From NCBI RefSeq assembly GCF_019977295.1, contig NZ_AP024651.1, forward strand, positions 1,302,001 to 1,366,000: 64,000 nt of DNA, given 5' to 3'. Shown here in pieces: positions 28,019-37,243 of this stretch. Within the stretch, counting starts at the first letter, position 1. Each line of letters opens with the position of its first letter. The position numbers and the translations under genes are program-made. The DNA is from Arthrobacter sp. StoSoilB20. GTDB lineage: Bacteria; Actinomycetota; Actinomycetes; Actinomycetales; Micrococcaceae. A model generated the notes under the pieces. The model saw only the letters and a list, made by a program, of their open reading frames with translations, searched no databases and had not been told where the DNA came from.

Positions 28019-29457
28019 GCCGGCCTCACAAAGATGATCTGGTCCATGGTTGCTTCCTTTAGCGTTCCGTCCGGGAGCTGCCACCGAAGGTTCTGAGTCG
28101 TCTCCGGATCGATGGTGGCCCAGTCCGACTCGACCGCAAGCTGGTAGTACTGGACGAGTTCCGCGAGTCCTTGAGTCAACGGATGGGCGTCGGTAACCTC
28201 TTCGAGAGTTGCCTGGTCTTTGCGTTCCAAGACGTCATCGATGTTCCATTTCAGCCGCTCCCTATCTACATGGAACTGATTGAACAGCGCGCTCGCATCA
28301 AGGTCTTGATCATCCGCCGCCACTACTTCATCCACCACCATCACGCGGCTGCCGGGTTCATATAGTGGCCGTTCGAACGGCAGCGCGACGTCCACAGACG
28401 ACGCTTCCAGGTCCATAAGAACGCTCGACGGCGGGTGCTCCCTCGTGTCCAGGGCGCTCGTCTCGATGCTTCGGATCAGTTGCATAATGCGTTTGTTCTC
28501 CAGAAACACTTTGTCGTCAAGGAGCCTCCGCATTTGCTGTGACAGCTGCCTGACTGTGCCCTGAGTCTGTTCAACTGCCGGCAGCCAGTCCTGATGCAGG
28601 TTGGTGATGGCATGGAGGTTCTCTGATCCCGCTAACGCCTCAATGTGGGTGGCCCTCCTGAGGAGGTCGCTGAGTTCGTTTCTGAGCTGGGGTGACATCA
28701 GGTAGTCCCAGAAGCCTTGGAACGTGCGGCCTTGAAGGGAACTGCCGATGTCCTGCTGGTTGGCGAAGATAGTGTCCAGAAGTTCACCCTGGCTACCGTC
28801 CCAAGTGGCGATCTGCTCCCGCACCTGGCGGTCCAGTTTCCGGAAGTTCTGCTCGACCTCACGGAAATCGGACAGTAGATCCTTGGCCAAAGCGGTGAGC
28901 TGCTGGAAGTGGTCCAAGGCCTCCGGGCCCGTCATGACTTTGACGTCTCCGCCCCGGATCCGATCCATCTCGTGATCAATCTGGTCCCTTTGCCGTTGGA
29001 GTTCGGCAAGCCGCACCTCGGGGTCCGTTTCGGATTGCTGCACCAGTGTTTTCAGGACAGCGAAGATGCTGGTGAGCCGGGACTGCGTGGCGACAAAATC
29101 GCGGCCCTTGAGGCTCTCCACCCATCTGACGACATCCTCCGCTGCGGCGGTGAGATCGAAGTGGGGCTCGTCCGCACCCGGGACGTAATATTTCCGCAGC
29201 CAGGCGCGTTCCGGGTCTGCCCAGTCGTCAAGGTATTCAGCGGCGCTGCGGGGAAACCTGTCCTCGCCGAAGGTTTCCCGGACTCCGAACAGGACATCGT
29301 CCAACGTATCCAAGAGCTGCTGGCGCCCAACGTTGCGTTGGTTGGGGCCCGTGAAGGCGGCTATGAAGAAGTGCAGGGCCAATGGCGCGTTCTGGGCGCG
29401 GAGAAGTGCCCAACCTGCGTGGTTCTCACGCAGCGCATTGATGGCGTAGAAGTCCAT
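28015..29457 (-). CDS. jetA: Wadjet JetA (DUF3375, MukF-like kleisin)
   Basis: 480 residues from an ATG at 29457 with GAGAG upstream. The N-terminal winged-helix part (ALRENHAGWALLRAQNAPLA, then LDDVLFGVRETFGEDRFPRS) and the long helical middle match DUF3375, the kleisin that bridges JetC heads. The C-terminal winged helix (EVTDAHPLTQGLAELVQYYQ) should contact the other JetC head. It is the first gene of the jetABCD operon; the promoter should lie in 29,458-29,600, shared with the region ahead of the divergent cold-shock gene. Confidence 0.92.
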   Translation of the reverse strand: MDFYAINALRENHAGWALLRAQNAPLALHFFIAAFTGPNQRNVGRQQLLDTLDDVLFGVRETFGEDRFPRSAAEYLDDWADPERAWLRKYYVPGADEPHFDLTAAAEDVVRWVESLKGRDFVATQSRLTSIFAVLKTLVQQSETDPEVRLAELQRQRDQIDHEMDRIRGGDVKVMTGPEALDHFQQLTALAKDLLSDFREVEQNFRKLDRQVREQIATWDGSQGELLDTIFANQQDIGSSLQGRTFQGFWDYLMSPQLRNELSDLLRRATHIEALAGSENLHAITNLHQDWLPAVEQTQGTVRQLSQQMRRLLDDKVFLENKRIMQLIRSIETSALDTREHPPSSVLMDLEASSVDVALPFERPLYEPGSRVMVVDEVVAADDQDLDASALFNQFHVDRERLKWNIDDVLERKDQATLEEVTDAHPLTQGLAELVQYYQLAVESDWATIDPETTQNLRWQLPDGTLKEATMDQIIFVRPA

Positions 29458-29689
29458 ATGATCTCTCGATGATCCGGGTCTGTACCAGCTTCTTGCCAGT
29501 CTCCTGATTCACAGGCTAAGCCAGATCCCTGACACTTTTTGAGTCCTCCGATCACCACCGGATGGATAAATATTTCCCAGCACTAGCTATCTGCTCAGAA
29601 CTCTGTAGACTTGACGGTGTTGTTGTGTTTGGCATTTGGTAGTTCAGGCAGTCCCCACGGTCCCTCTGGATCGTGACCTTCTGAAGTAA

Positions 29690-29745
29690 CGGTGGAGAAC
29701 ACCCCACACCGGAGACCCGAAAGTCGGGAGCATCTCCACCTTCAG
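29690..29745 (+). promoter_or_regulatory. Structured 5' leader of the cold-shock gene
   Basis: Within the 303-base gap between jetA and the cold-shock gene, GGTGGAGA near 29692 pairs with TCTCCACC near 29735, enclosing a smaller stem (CCCGA...TCGGG). The helix lies just ahead of the ribosome site region (AAGGACTG) of the cold-shock gene. Cold-shock mRNAs often carry long leaders that refold with temperature; here that is inference. A TTGACG at about 29609 may be the -35 element; no convincing -10 was found. Confidence 0.4.
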
Positions 29746-29760
29746 TAAGGACTGAAAAAA

Positions 29761-29964
29761 ATGGCTACAGGTACCGTGAAATGGTTCAACTCCGAAAAGG
29801 GCTTCGGCTTCATCTCTCCTGAAGATGGCAGCCAGGACGTTTTCGCTCACTACTCTGCGATCAACTCCTCGGGCTACCGCTCCCTCGAAGAGAACCAGAA
29901 GGTTTCCTTCGACGTCGAGCAGGGCCCCAAGGGTCCCCAGGCAGTAAACATCCAGGCTATCTAG
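29761..29964 (+). CDS. cspA: Cold-shock protein (CspA family)
   Basis: 67 residues forming one cold-shock domain. The RNA-binding motifs are intact: RNP1 as KGFGFI and RNP2 as VFAHYSAI. The start [20 protein letters not shown] is characteristic of the family. It is an RNA chaperone that melts secondary structure. It is monocistronic, with a structured leader and a strong terminator directly downstream. Confidence 0.97.
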   Translation: MATGTVKWFNSEKGFGFISPEDGSQDVFAHYSAINSSGYRSLEENQKVSFDVEQGPKGPQAVNIQAI

Positions 29965-29981
29965 TCTTCGGATAACAAAGA

Positions 29982-30014
29982 AGCAGGGCCGGTCATTGAC
30001 CGGCCCTGCTTTTG
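29982..30014 (+). terminator. Rho-independent terminator after the cold-shock gene
   Basis: AGCAGGGCCGGTC at 29982-29994 pairs perfectly with GACCGGCCCTGCT through a 3-base loop and is followed by a T-run. It can also serve the convergent ABC-permease gene ending at 30041. Confidence 0.9.
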
Positions 30015-30040
30015 TTTGCCCTCAAAGCGGTGATTCTGGA

Positions 30041-30982
30041 TTAGACGAACTTCGACATCCGTGACCAGGCCGCCGTCGAGACCAGAGCCACCAGGACCAA
30101 GGCCGCTACGGACAGCAAGACCCCGAGCTCAGTCCACACTGGAAAAGGCGCACGTGGGTTAAATCCGCCCCAGTAGTTGAAGACGCCTTCTGCCGCAGCC
30201 GTAAGGATGTTGCGGGGATCGTAGGGACCCGCGAAGGGTAGCAGCAGGAGCAATGCGCCGGCGGCCAAGCAAGGGATCAGCATGCTCCTGGCCACGAGCC
30301 CAGTAAAGAGCCCTAACGAACCAAATCCGATGGCTACAGCACTGGCGAACGCGATCTGAATGATGGGGTTGCCAGCACCGGCGTCGTTGACTGAATAGAT
30401 GAAGTCGTGGCTATTGCCCTGTAGGAAGAGCGCCCTCAGTGCCGGCGCTGCACCCCAGCTCAGTAAGGCTGCTAGGACCACCGCCGCCACTGAAACCAAT
30501 GCGATTGCTGTCAGCTTCCCTGCCACATAGGCCGCAGCGTCCTGAGCAACAATTCGATCCTTCAGAATCCGCCGGCGAACATCGCCCACGGCTGTCCCGC
30601 ATCCATAGATGAAGAAGAGCAGCGGGATGACCAAGAAAGTGATCATCTCCAGCCCTGTGCCGATGGCATGAGTACCCTCCAGGGCGCGGTCGGCGAAGTA
30701 GGCGGCCTCGTAGTCAAAGCGGAGGGGATTGTCCACGATACGTTGGGCGCCTTGGATGAGGACGTTGTTTGGTTGTTCCATGGCTGCGCCCAAAGACAGG
30801 CCATTTTCCGCAGCGTGTGCCTCCGAGGTCTGCAGCCTCGACAGTGTGGCCGTGACGTTGCTGATGCTCCCGACGAAGGCGAAGACCAGCGACGCTGCCA
30901 AACCGCCGATGGGTAGAACCAAGGCATTGCTCCAGAGCTGGTATCGGAGTTCTGTTCTCAGGGATTGCAGATACTTGCTCAT
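30041..30982 (-). CDS. ABC-2-type transporter permease
   Basis: 313 residues with about six membrane segments: one near residues 18-42 (VLPIGGLAASLVFAFVGSIS), then a large external loop, then segments around ITFLVIPLLFFIYGCGTAVG, IALVSVAAVVLAALLSW and later leucine-rich stretches. It fits permeases that pair with single-domain ATPases in small ABC exporters of the ABC-2 group. The substrate is not evident. The start overlaps the ATPase stop by 4 bases (30979-30982). The extracytoplasmic loop between the first two helices is unusually long (about 90 residues). Confidence 0.8.
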   Translation of the reverse strand: MSKYLQSLRTELRYQLWSNALVLPIGGLAASLVFAFVGSISNVTATLSRLQTSEAHAAENGLSLGAAMEQPNNVLIQGAQRIVDNPLRFDYEAAYFADRALEGTHAIGTGLEMITFLVIPLLFFIYGCGTAVGDVRRRILKDRIVAQDAAAYVAGKLTAIALVSVAAVVLAALLSWGAAPALRALFLQGNSHDFIYSVNDAGAGNPIIQIAFASAVAIGFGSLGLFTGLVARSMLIPCLAAGALLLLLPFAGPYDPRNILTAAAEGVFNYWGGFNPRAPFPVWTELGVLLSVAALVLVALVSTAAWSRMSKFV

Positions 30983-31602
30983 CGAACGAGCGCCCCGGGT
31001 TCCCGGTCGAGACGGACTTTCCCTCGGCGAATGGTGAAGCTGGAAGAGGCAAGGTCTCCGTAAGGGGAGTAGTTATGATCAAAGACCATGACACAAGTGC
31101 TCGCTTCAGCGGATTCGAGCGCTTGGCGAAGCGCACGCCTCCCAGGCTCATCAAGGCCTGCGTTCGGCTCGTCCAGCAGAATGCATGGCCGGCCACTTGC
31201 GAAAGCCGCTGCCAGCTTGAGCTTCTTTCGCTGCCCCAACGAGTAGGTGGACGATCTCCGATTCAGCAGATCGCGGCTGAGGAATGTCCTGATGGTGGGA
31301 TGGGCAACGGCCTGACGCCGGGGGATGTCCAGGAGTGCGCTCAGATTCTGCACTCCCGTGAGGCGCTCATGAAGGGCTGAATCAGCGAAGGCTGCAGTGA
31401 CATAGTCGCGGAGATCGCTTTTGTGCCAGGTCGCCTCTCCGGTGAACCGCTCCAGCCCCGCGAGGCACTTGAGGAGAGTGGTTTTGCCGGTTCCGTTTTC
31501 ACCCCGGATGAGGTGGATTCCGGTCGACGGAACTAGGAGATTGACGTTGTTGACCACGCGATGGCGGCCGTAGCTCTTGGACAGGTTGGTGATGCGCAGC
31601 AT
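30979..31602 (-). CDS. ABC transporter ATP-binding protein
   Basis: 207 residues, a compact nucleotide-binding domain: Walker A GENGTGKTTLL near residue 35, signature region YSLGQRKKLKLAAAF near 119, Walker B CILLDEPNAGLDEPGRR near 139, and the switch His in VFDHNYSPYG. It energises the permease encoded immediately downstream. The ATG is at 31602. The short length and divergent signature (SLGQRKK) match bacteriocin/lantibiotic-immunity-like or CcmA-like ATPases more than import systems. Confidence 0.88.
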   Translation of the reverse strand: MLRITNLSKSYGRHRVVNNVNLLVPSTGIHLIRGENGTGKTTLLKCLAGLERFTGEATWHKSDLRDYVTAAFADSALHERLTGVQNLSALLDIPRRQAVAHPTIRTFLSRDLLNRRSSTYSLGQRKKLKLAAAFASGRPCILLDEPNAGLDEPGRRALRQALESAEASTCVMVFDHNYSPYGDLASSSFTIRRGKVRLDREPGALVR

Positions 31603-31684
31603 TGATCCTCATTTGTCCCCCCACAATGGAATGCCCGAGAATCACCCCTTCACGCTGACGGTTCCGGGTGATTGAGCAACACTC

Positions 31685-31825
31685 TCATCCTGCGAGCTGG
31701 CCTGTGTCAAATGCGATGCGACGGCGGGCTGCCCGGTAGCGTGCCTGCGAAAGCCTATATAGAACATATTTCCTAGTCAGGAAACGATAGTTCGAATACA
31801 TATCCACATAGCGAATTACACCCAT
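31685..31825 (-). CDS. Possible 46-residue Tyr/Arg-rich peptide
   Basis: An ATG at 31825 with GAGAG five bases upstream opens a 46-codon frame (MGVIRYVDMYSNYRFLTRKY, then an Arg-rich end); in-frame GTG/TTG codons near 31870 would add 14-15 residues. It lies 82 bases upstream of the ABC exporter genes on the same strand. The composition (seven Tyr and ten Arg in 46 residues, net positive, no Cys) is unlike a typical signal peptide and could suit an exported peptide. Coding status is uncertain, and no family is recognised. Confidence 0.3.
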   Translation of the reverse strand: MGVIRYVDMYSNYRFLTRKYVLYRLSQARYRAARRRIAFDTGQLAG

Positions 31826-31919
31826 GTAACTCTCGCTCAGCCCTCCGTAGCGTTGGAGGTAATCCACCAACAGAGCTGAGGGAGCATCCCATGGATCACC
31901 TGACTACCGAACAGCCCCA

Positions 31920-32012
31920 CCACCTAGACGAGTCCCGCCACCACCTAGATTTGCCCAAATCGCCACCTAGACGGTCCCAAATCGGCCTGTGCAAGGCCGT
32001 TTTGCCACCTAG
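31920..32012 (+). repeat. Phased CCACCTAG array upstream of the LAL regulator gene
   Basis: Exact CCACCTAG occurs at 31920, 31941, 31963 and 32005. Spacings are 21, 22 and 42 (twice 21) bases, with a degenerate copy possible at 31984. The last copy is part of the 14-base string TTTTGCCACCTAGT (32000-32013), whose TTGCCA could act as a -35 element. The array ends 28 bases before the regulator's GTG. A second array with the same core lies upstream of the MFS gene at 37466-37560. Confidence 0.8.
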
Positions 32013-32039
32013 TCCCGTTTTCTCGATCTAGCCTGCGAA

Positions 32040-34652
32040 GTGAGCCGCATGTCGGGCATCCACAGAAACAGAAGGTTGGGTCGAGTGTTCGATTCTGAGG
32101 TTCAGCGAATCCTCGACTACGTCGCACGCGGGATCGGCGTGAGGGTCGTCGGCGCCCCGGGCAGCGGCAAGACGTCAGTAGTCCGCAGTGTCATGAGCAA
32201 TTTGGAAAAGACCGGCGTAGCCGTTCACTTCATCACCGGACTGCGCACGCACCGCACCATCCCGTATGCAGCCATCAAAGGACTCGGGCTGGATTTGAGG
32301 CCTGGCCGCAGCGGCGTGTTCGACATCGCGGACGTGTTGACCAGTCAGCTGGCCACCAACGGGAAGCACCTTCTCGTCGTCGACGATCTCCACCTGGTGG
32401 ACAGCGAATCACTGGCAGTTCTGGAGGCGGTTCGACGCCGATCCACCTGCCCCATGGTGGCCACGGCCCCCGAAACCTGGGCCTTTTCCAAAGGGCAGCT
32501 GGCCATCCTCAACAACGGCCGCGAGGCACATCTGCAACTGGACCCGCTCCACTACGAGCAGGTTCACATGCTGATCGCACACGTCCTCGGTGCCCCGGCT
32601 GATGCGGACACCACAGCCCGGATACTCACCAAGTCTGCCGGCAACCCCCGCCTCATCGTGCGGATCGCCGAGACCGCGTCCCTGAGCAACTTGCTGGTCA
32701 TGAAGGATAAGCAGTGGGGGATGACCAGCAACACCCTCTGGAACGAGCACCTGCGGGGCACGCTCGAGTCGCTCCTGGCGGAGCTCAGCGCAGACGAGTT
32801 CACAGCCCTGCACACCATGGCAATCCTCGGAACCGCCCGCGTGGACGTCCTTCAAAAAGTCATCCAGCCCGAGGCACTGGAAGGCCTCGAACGCAGGGGC
32901 TTTCTCTCCGTCATGGACGATCACCACAATGGCTCCATCGCCGCCATCAGCCCACCCGTCATCGCTGACTACTTCAGCGGCAACAAGAACCTCAGGGACC
33001 GGAAACTCCTGCGCAGAAAGATCGCCGGTGTGCTGGAAGCCGTACCGGGGGCAGAGCAGGAAAACCGGACAACGGCAGACTGCCTCGTCCGCGTCCTGGC
33101 TACCTTGAGAGCTGAAAGGGGCGACGGCGACGCCGTCACCGCCCGCCACTTCCACGACCACAGTTCCGCAAGGGAACGTATCCGTTTCGAGCGGTGGGAA
33201 GCCAACAAGAACGCCGCCAACGCCGCATCCGTGCTCCGGATCTATTGGGGTGCCCCTGTTGACGTCCGGCGGGCGGTCCGAATCTGCGACGAAACCACAA
33301 CGTCCGACGCCGATCCCAAGGACCTCCTCTTCGTCACCATTACCCGCGCGATGCTCGCCGTCCACACAGGACTCGGCCCCGGCGCCGCCGTCGAGATTCT
33401 CCAAAGCGTCGCAGCCGATCACCCGCACCTTGCCGAAGAAGTCGACCACGCGATCACTTTCCTCAGTGCCTCGCACGGCCGGGTTCCTGCGGCCACGCCG
33501 CTCAATGCCTTGGAGCCTCAACCTTCCGGGATGGGCGGCTTGGTCCACGGGCTACTGGAGCTCTACCGTTTCAGGCCAGCCGCAGCTTACGACGCCGTCG
33601 AAGGCCAGAATGATGACGACGCCTTCTCCCACCTCCGGCCGTTCATCCGCGGCTTCGCTATGTTCGCTTCCGGACGCGTTGAGGAATCCCTTGTCTTCGC
33701 TCTGGACTGGCGGACCGAAGCACGCAAGAACCTGGACCAATTCGGCGTGATCACCAGCAGCTACATCGCCGCCCACGGACTGCTGTATCGCGGGCACTTT
33801 GAAGAAGCCGAATACCTCATGAGCAGCGTCTTCGCGATGGGCAGGCCTGGCTTCGTGGTCGATGCCCTTTACGATGCGATGCTGCGCCTCGCGGGCCTAC
33901 GCCACGCAACCACTGCCACGCCGCCGGCCCTCTCAATTGCCGCGCAGGCGCGGACTGAAGTGCCCGACGTCGGACCCTTACCTGGTGTTGGAAAGGGAGC
34001 CTATGAGCTGGTTGCCCACAACAGCGCTCAGCCGTCCACGTTTGACCGCAAGGCCGCGAAGCTCGTCCGGCGCCAGCTGAAGAGCGGCTACGTTCTGGAA
34101 GCCCTGATGACTGCACTGCTGTGCACCTGCCTAAACCCGGGGCGTCCGGTCCTGGATCTGTTGCAGAAGATCCTGCGGGACAGCGGCGTCACGATTCACG
34201 ATCAACTCATCGGCATCGCAACCGCCGTGGTGGAAGGTGACCACAAGCTTCTCGGTCTCTTGCTGATGCATTACGAACCTGACATCGACACCTACCAAGT
34301 GGGGATGCTTCTCCGTGGCGCGCTCAAGAGGCACGTCATAGAAGGGGACACTGCCGCTGCAGACGCCATGGCTCAGGCTTCGTCCATGTTCGCCGTCAGG
34401 TTCCCGGCAGCCAACGAGCAACTCTCCTTCAACTCGTTCAGGACCACACCGCTCACTGAACGGGAGATCGAGGTGGCCGTGCTGGCAGGACACCGCACCA
34501 ACGTGGAGATTGCCGAACACCTGGGCATCAGCGCCAGGACCGTGGAAAACCACATCTCCAATGCACTGCGCAAGACCGGCGCAACGTCCCGCAATGGACT
34601 CTTCATGCTGGTTGGGAATTCACTTCCGCCAAGAGGAGCCGGGATAAGCTGA
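32040..34652 (+). CDS. Large LuxR-family (LAL) ATP-binding regulator
   Basis: 870 residues. A STAND-type ATPase domain is at the N-terminus: Walker A VGAPGSGKTS at 37-46 and Walker B HLLVVDDLHLVD near 110. The helical middle (about 350-790) is probably a TPR-like sensor region. Residues about 804-852 form the LuxR HTH (LTEREIEVAVLAGHRTNVEI, then GISARTVENHISNALRKTGA). Such proteins are ATP- and ligand-gated activators. GTG 32040 and ATG 32049 are both possible starts; GAAGTGAG lies just ahead of the latter. The CACCTA array directly upstream suggests autoregulation. The neighbouring permease and MFS genes are plausible targets. Confidence 0.9.
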   Translation: MSRMSGIHRNRRLGRVFDSEVQRILDYVARGIGVRVVGAPGSGKTSVVRSVMSNLEKTGVAVHFITGLRTHRTIPYAAIKGLGLDLRPGRSGVFDIADVLTSQLATNGKHLLVVDDLHLVDSESLAVLEAVRRRSTCPMVATAPETWAFSKGQLAILNNGREAHLQLDPLHYEQVHMLIAHVLGAPADADTTARILTKSAGNPRLIVRIAETASLSNLLVMKDKQWGMTSNTLWNEHLRGTLESLLAELSADEFTALHTMAILGTARVDVLQKVIQPEALEGLERRGFLSVMDDHHNGSIAAISPPVIADYFSGNKNLRDRKLLRRKIAGVLEAVPGAEQENRTTADCLVRVLATLRAERGDGDAVTARHFHDHSSARERIRFERWEANKNAANAASVLRIYWGAPVDVRRAVRICDETTTSDADPKDLLFVTITRAMLAVHTGLGPGAAVEILQSVAADHPHLAEEVDHAITFLSASHGRVPAATPLNALEPQPSGMGGLVHGLLELYRFRPAAAYDAVEGQNDDDAFSHLRPFIRGFAMFASGRVEESLVFALDWRTEARKNLDQFGVITSSYIAAHGLLYRGHFEEAEYLMSSVFAMGRPGFVVDALYDAMLRLAGLRHATTATPPALSIAAQARTEVPDVGPLPGVGKGAYELVAHNSAQPSTFDRKAAKLVRRQLKSGYVLEALMTALLCTCLNPGRPVLDLLQKILRDSGVTIHDQLIGIATAVVEGDHKLLGLLLMHYEPDIDTYQVGMLLRGALKRHVIEGDTAAADAMAQASSMFAVRFPAANEQLSFNSFRTTPLTEREIEVAVLAGHRTNVEIAEHLGISARTVENHISNALRKTGATSRNGLFMLVGNSLPPRGAGIS

Positions 34653-34721
34653 AAGCAATTCTCCCAACGCCGGTCTCCGACGCCATGCCCTGAGCCCGGT
34701 CCCTCAGCGTGAAGGGTTTCA

Positions 34722-35975
34722 GTGAATAACTCCCCGGCCTTGGCCCGTCGACTCGGCACGTTCGATGCCTCCCTCATTGGCTTGGGCTCCATGATCGGTG
34801 CGGGAGTGTTCGCAGCCTTCACCCCGGCCGCTGCTGCCGCAGGATCCGGGCTGCTCATAGGCCTGGTGGTGGCTGCCTTCGTGGCCTTCTGCAACGCGAC
34901 GTCCTCAGCGCAACTCGCGGCCAGATACCCGACGTCGGGCGGGACCTACGTCTACGGGCGGGAACGGCTGGGAGCCTGGGCCGGGTTCCTTGCCGGGTGG
35001 GGCTTCATCATCGGCAAGACCGCCAGCGCTGCGGCCATGGCCATGACCTTCGCCGCCTACGCCGCACCGCAAGGTTGGGAACGCCCGGTGGCGATTGCCG
35101 CCGTCGTACTTTTGACCGCGGTGAACTATCACGGGGTGACCCGAACGGCGGGGCTCACCCGTGTACTGGTGATTGCGGTTCTAGCTGCCCTGACGATTGC
35201 TGTCACCGCAGTGTGGGGCGGGTCCGGTCCTGACTTCGGCGACTTCCTGGGGGAGGGGTTGCTGGCCGAAGGCTGGTACGGGATCCTGCAATCCGCCGGG
35301 CTCTTGTTCTTCGCGTTCGCCGGGTATGCGCGGATCGCGACCATGGGCGAGGAAGTCCGGGAGCCCCAACGCACCATTCCCCGGGCCATCGGGATCGCGT
35401 TGGGCATCACAATCCTCATCTACGCCGTCATCGCCGTGACCTTGCTGGCTGCCCTTGGGCCCCAGGGTGTTGCCGGTACGCCGACACCGCTGGCCGATGC
35501 AGTCGGCGCAGGAACGCTGGCGTGGGCAGAACCTGTTGTCCGCATCGGAGCCGCTGTCGCCTCGCTGGGTGCACTGCTGGCACTGGTCGCCGGACTCGGC
35601 CGGACCAGCCTGGCAATGGCCCGCGAACACGACCTTCCGCACTGGCTCTCTGCTGTCCACCCCAAGTACAAGGTTCCCCACAGGGCCGAGGTGACCCTTG
35701 CTGTAGTGATCTGCCTGATCATCGCGGTCGCCGATCTTCGCGGTGCCATCGGCTTCTCGTCCTTCGGCGTGCTGCTCTATTACTTGGTGGCGAACGTCGC
35801 CGCTTACACCCAGCCACGTGAGGACCGGCGATACCCGAAATTCCTGCAGGTGGCTGGAGCGATTGCGTGCGTTGTTCTCGTCGCGACGCTGCCGCCGTTG
35901 TCCGCGGGGCTGGGCGTGCTGATGTTCGTGGTGGGTATCGCGTACAGGCTCATCCGGCTGAGGGTAGGCCGCTAG
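34722..35975 (+). CDS. APC-family amino-acid permease
   Basis: 417 residues from a GTG at 34722 with AAGGG upstream. Residues 10-35 carry the family signature of the first unwound helix (LGLGSMIGAGVFAAF-like, here SLIGLGSMIGAGVFAAFTPA). About 12 membrane helices follow, with the conserved AFAGYARIATMGEEVREPQR stretch near residue 205 and LGRTSLAMAREHDLPHWLSA near 290. It is a proton- or substrate-exchange permease for amino acids or amines in the cytoplasmic membrane. It lies 70 bases after the LAL gene and may be co-regulated. Its stop codon shares CTAG with the stop of the convergent MFS gene (35972-35975). Confidence 0.88.
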   Translation: MNNSPALARRLGTFDASLIGLGSMIGAGVFAAFTPAAAAAGSGLLIGLVVAAFVAFCNATSSAQLAARYPTSGGTYVYGRERLGAWAGFLAGWGFIIGKTASAAAMAMTFAAYAAPQGWERPVAIAAVVLLTAVNYHGVTRTAGLTRVLVIAVLAALTIAVTAVWGGSGPDFGDFLGEGLLAEGWYGILQSAGLLFFAFAGYARIATMGEEVREPQRTIPRAIGIALGITILIYAVIAVTLLAALGPQGVAGTPTPLADAVGAGTLAWAEPVVRIGAAVASLGALLALVAGLGRTSLAMAREHDLPHWLSAVHPKYKVPHRAEVTLAVVICLIIAVADLRGAIGFSSFGVLLYYLVANVAAYTQPREDRRYPKFLQVAGAIACVVLVATLPPLSAGLGVLMFVVGIAYRLIRLRVGR

Positions 35976-37243
35976 GCCACTGCCCGGGCCGGCACTGGGA
36001 GGAATCGGCGGATCGCAACCGCCGAGACCACAGCGATAACGCCAGTGAACAGCCAAGGCGAGGCGGCCGCCGTCGAGGTTTGGTCTGCAAACTCGTAAAG
36101 CGGCGCCATGGCCGTGTTGCCGATCAGCACCATTGCGCCCCCGCAACTGGCGAGGAGACCGTAATAGGCGCCGGTGGGCCGGCCACCGGCGAAGTCCAAA
36201 ACGAGCCGCATCGCCGTGGGATTCGCACACATGTTTCCAAGGCACAGGCCGGTGACGAGAGCCAGGGCCGGCAACACTGGCAACGATGCGATGGGCGGCT
36301 GAGTGGCCAGTATTGCGACGGCGGTGAATCCTGCGGCTTTCAGGCTGAGGCCCAATGTCAGGGCGTTGCGCTCGCCGAATCGGCGCATGAGCTTGGCGAT
36401 GGGCCACTGCAACGAAACCGTCAACAAGGACGCGTACGCGAACACGAAACCCAGTGCGCCGGCGTCGAGGCCGCTGCGTCGCAGCTCCACCGGGAGCCCG
36501 AAGTACAGCTGATTGTGCGCCAGCAGGCTGACACTGAAGAAGCAGGCGAACGCGACGAAGCGCTTGTCCCGAAGGCAGGCCAGCAGTTGGTGCTTGGGGA
36601 CTGCTGCGTCTCTTGGCTGTCCGCGACGGTCGGCGCGCGGCAGAAACCGCCAGAAGACGAAGGCCATCACCGCGAAGATAGCCGAGGCGACGTAGAGGGA
36701 GACTTCGAAGCCGAAACCCAGGAGCAGGCTGCCGAGCAACGGGCCTGCCACGGCCCCGAATTCGCCCACGATAACGAGCGACGCGAACAAGGTTGGCCGG
36801 TGCTTCCCGGACGGTTCCCGCCGTGCCTCGGCTGCGGCCACCAGGCTTTCGAGGGCCGGTGAGAACAACGCACCACCGATGCCCGTGACGATGGCTCCCG
36901 CGAGGAAGAGGCTGAAGTTGTCGGCCGCAGCCAAGAGCAGATAGCCACTCACCCGGACGATGCAGCCTGCGACCATCGTGTAGCGGGCACCCCAGCGATC
37001 GGAGATGGCACCGCCCACCAGGAACATCCCTTGCTGGGCAAAGGTCCGAGCTCCCAGGACAACCCCGATGGCTACCGCGCTCATGGCGAAGTCGTTGGCC
37101 ATGGTGAGCGCGATGAACGGCACCACAGAGTAGAACCCGATATTGAAAATGAGTTGGCTTGAGAGCAGGAGCTTCGGGTTGGGGGTGGCTGGCCGTTCCC
37201 CGGTATGGCGTGCTGTCTGGGTGGAGCTGGTGGCGGGTTTCAT
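35972..37243 (-). CDS. MFS transporter (12-helix exporter type)
   Basis: 423 residues from the ATG at 37243, preceded by AAGGAAAG; the frame is open further upstream without a ribosome site. The start MKPATSSTQTARHTGERPAT is cytoplasmic, followed by paired six-helix halves. The MFS motif between helices 2 and 3 reads VGGAISDRWGARYTMV. A second repeat-like loop is KLMRRFGERNALTLGLSLKA. This fits drug/metabolite efflux proteins, but substrate cannot be read. The promoter region carries the second CACCTA array, with the last copy about 220 bases upstream of the start. Confidence 0.85.
   Translation of the reverse strand: MKPATSSTQTARHTGERPATPNPKLLLSSQLIFNIGFYSVVPFIALTMANDFAMSAVAIGVVLGARTFAQQGMFLVGGAISDRWGARYTMVAGCIVRVSGYLLLAAADNFSLFLAGAIVTGIGGALFSPALESLVAAAEARREPSGKHRPTLFASLVIVGEFGAVAGPLLGSLLLGFGFEVSLYVASAIFAVMAFVFWRFLPRADRRGQPRDAAVPKHQLLACLRDKRFVAFACFFSVSLLAHNQLYFGLPVELRRSGLDAGALGFVFAYASLLTVSLQWPIAKLMRRFGERNALTLGLSLKAAGFTAVAILATQPPIASLPVLPALALVTGLCLGNMCANPTAMRLVLDFAGGRPTGAYYGLLASCGGAMVLIGNTAMAPLYEFADQTSTAAASPWLFTGVIAVVSAVAIRRFLPVPARAVA

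Noticed and set aside
35181..36407. 408-codon minus-strand frame across the permease and MFS gene ends
   Set aside because: It crosses two well-supported genes, and its product is a His/Arg/Gln-rich shadow.
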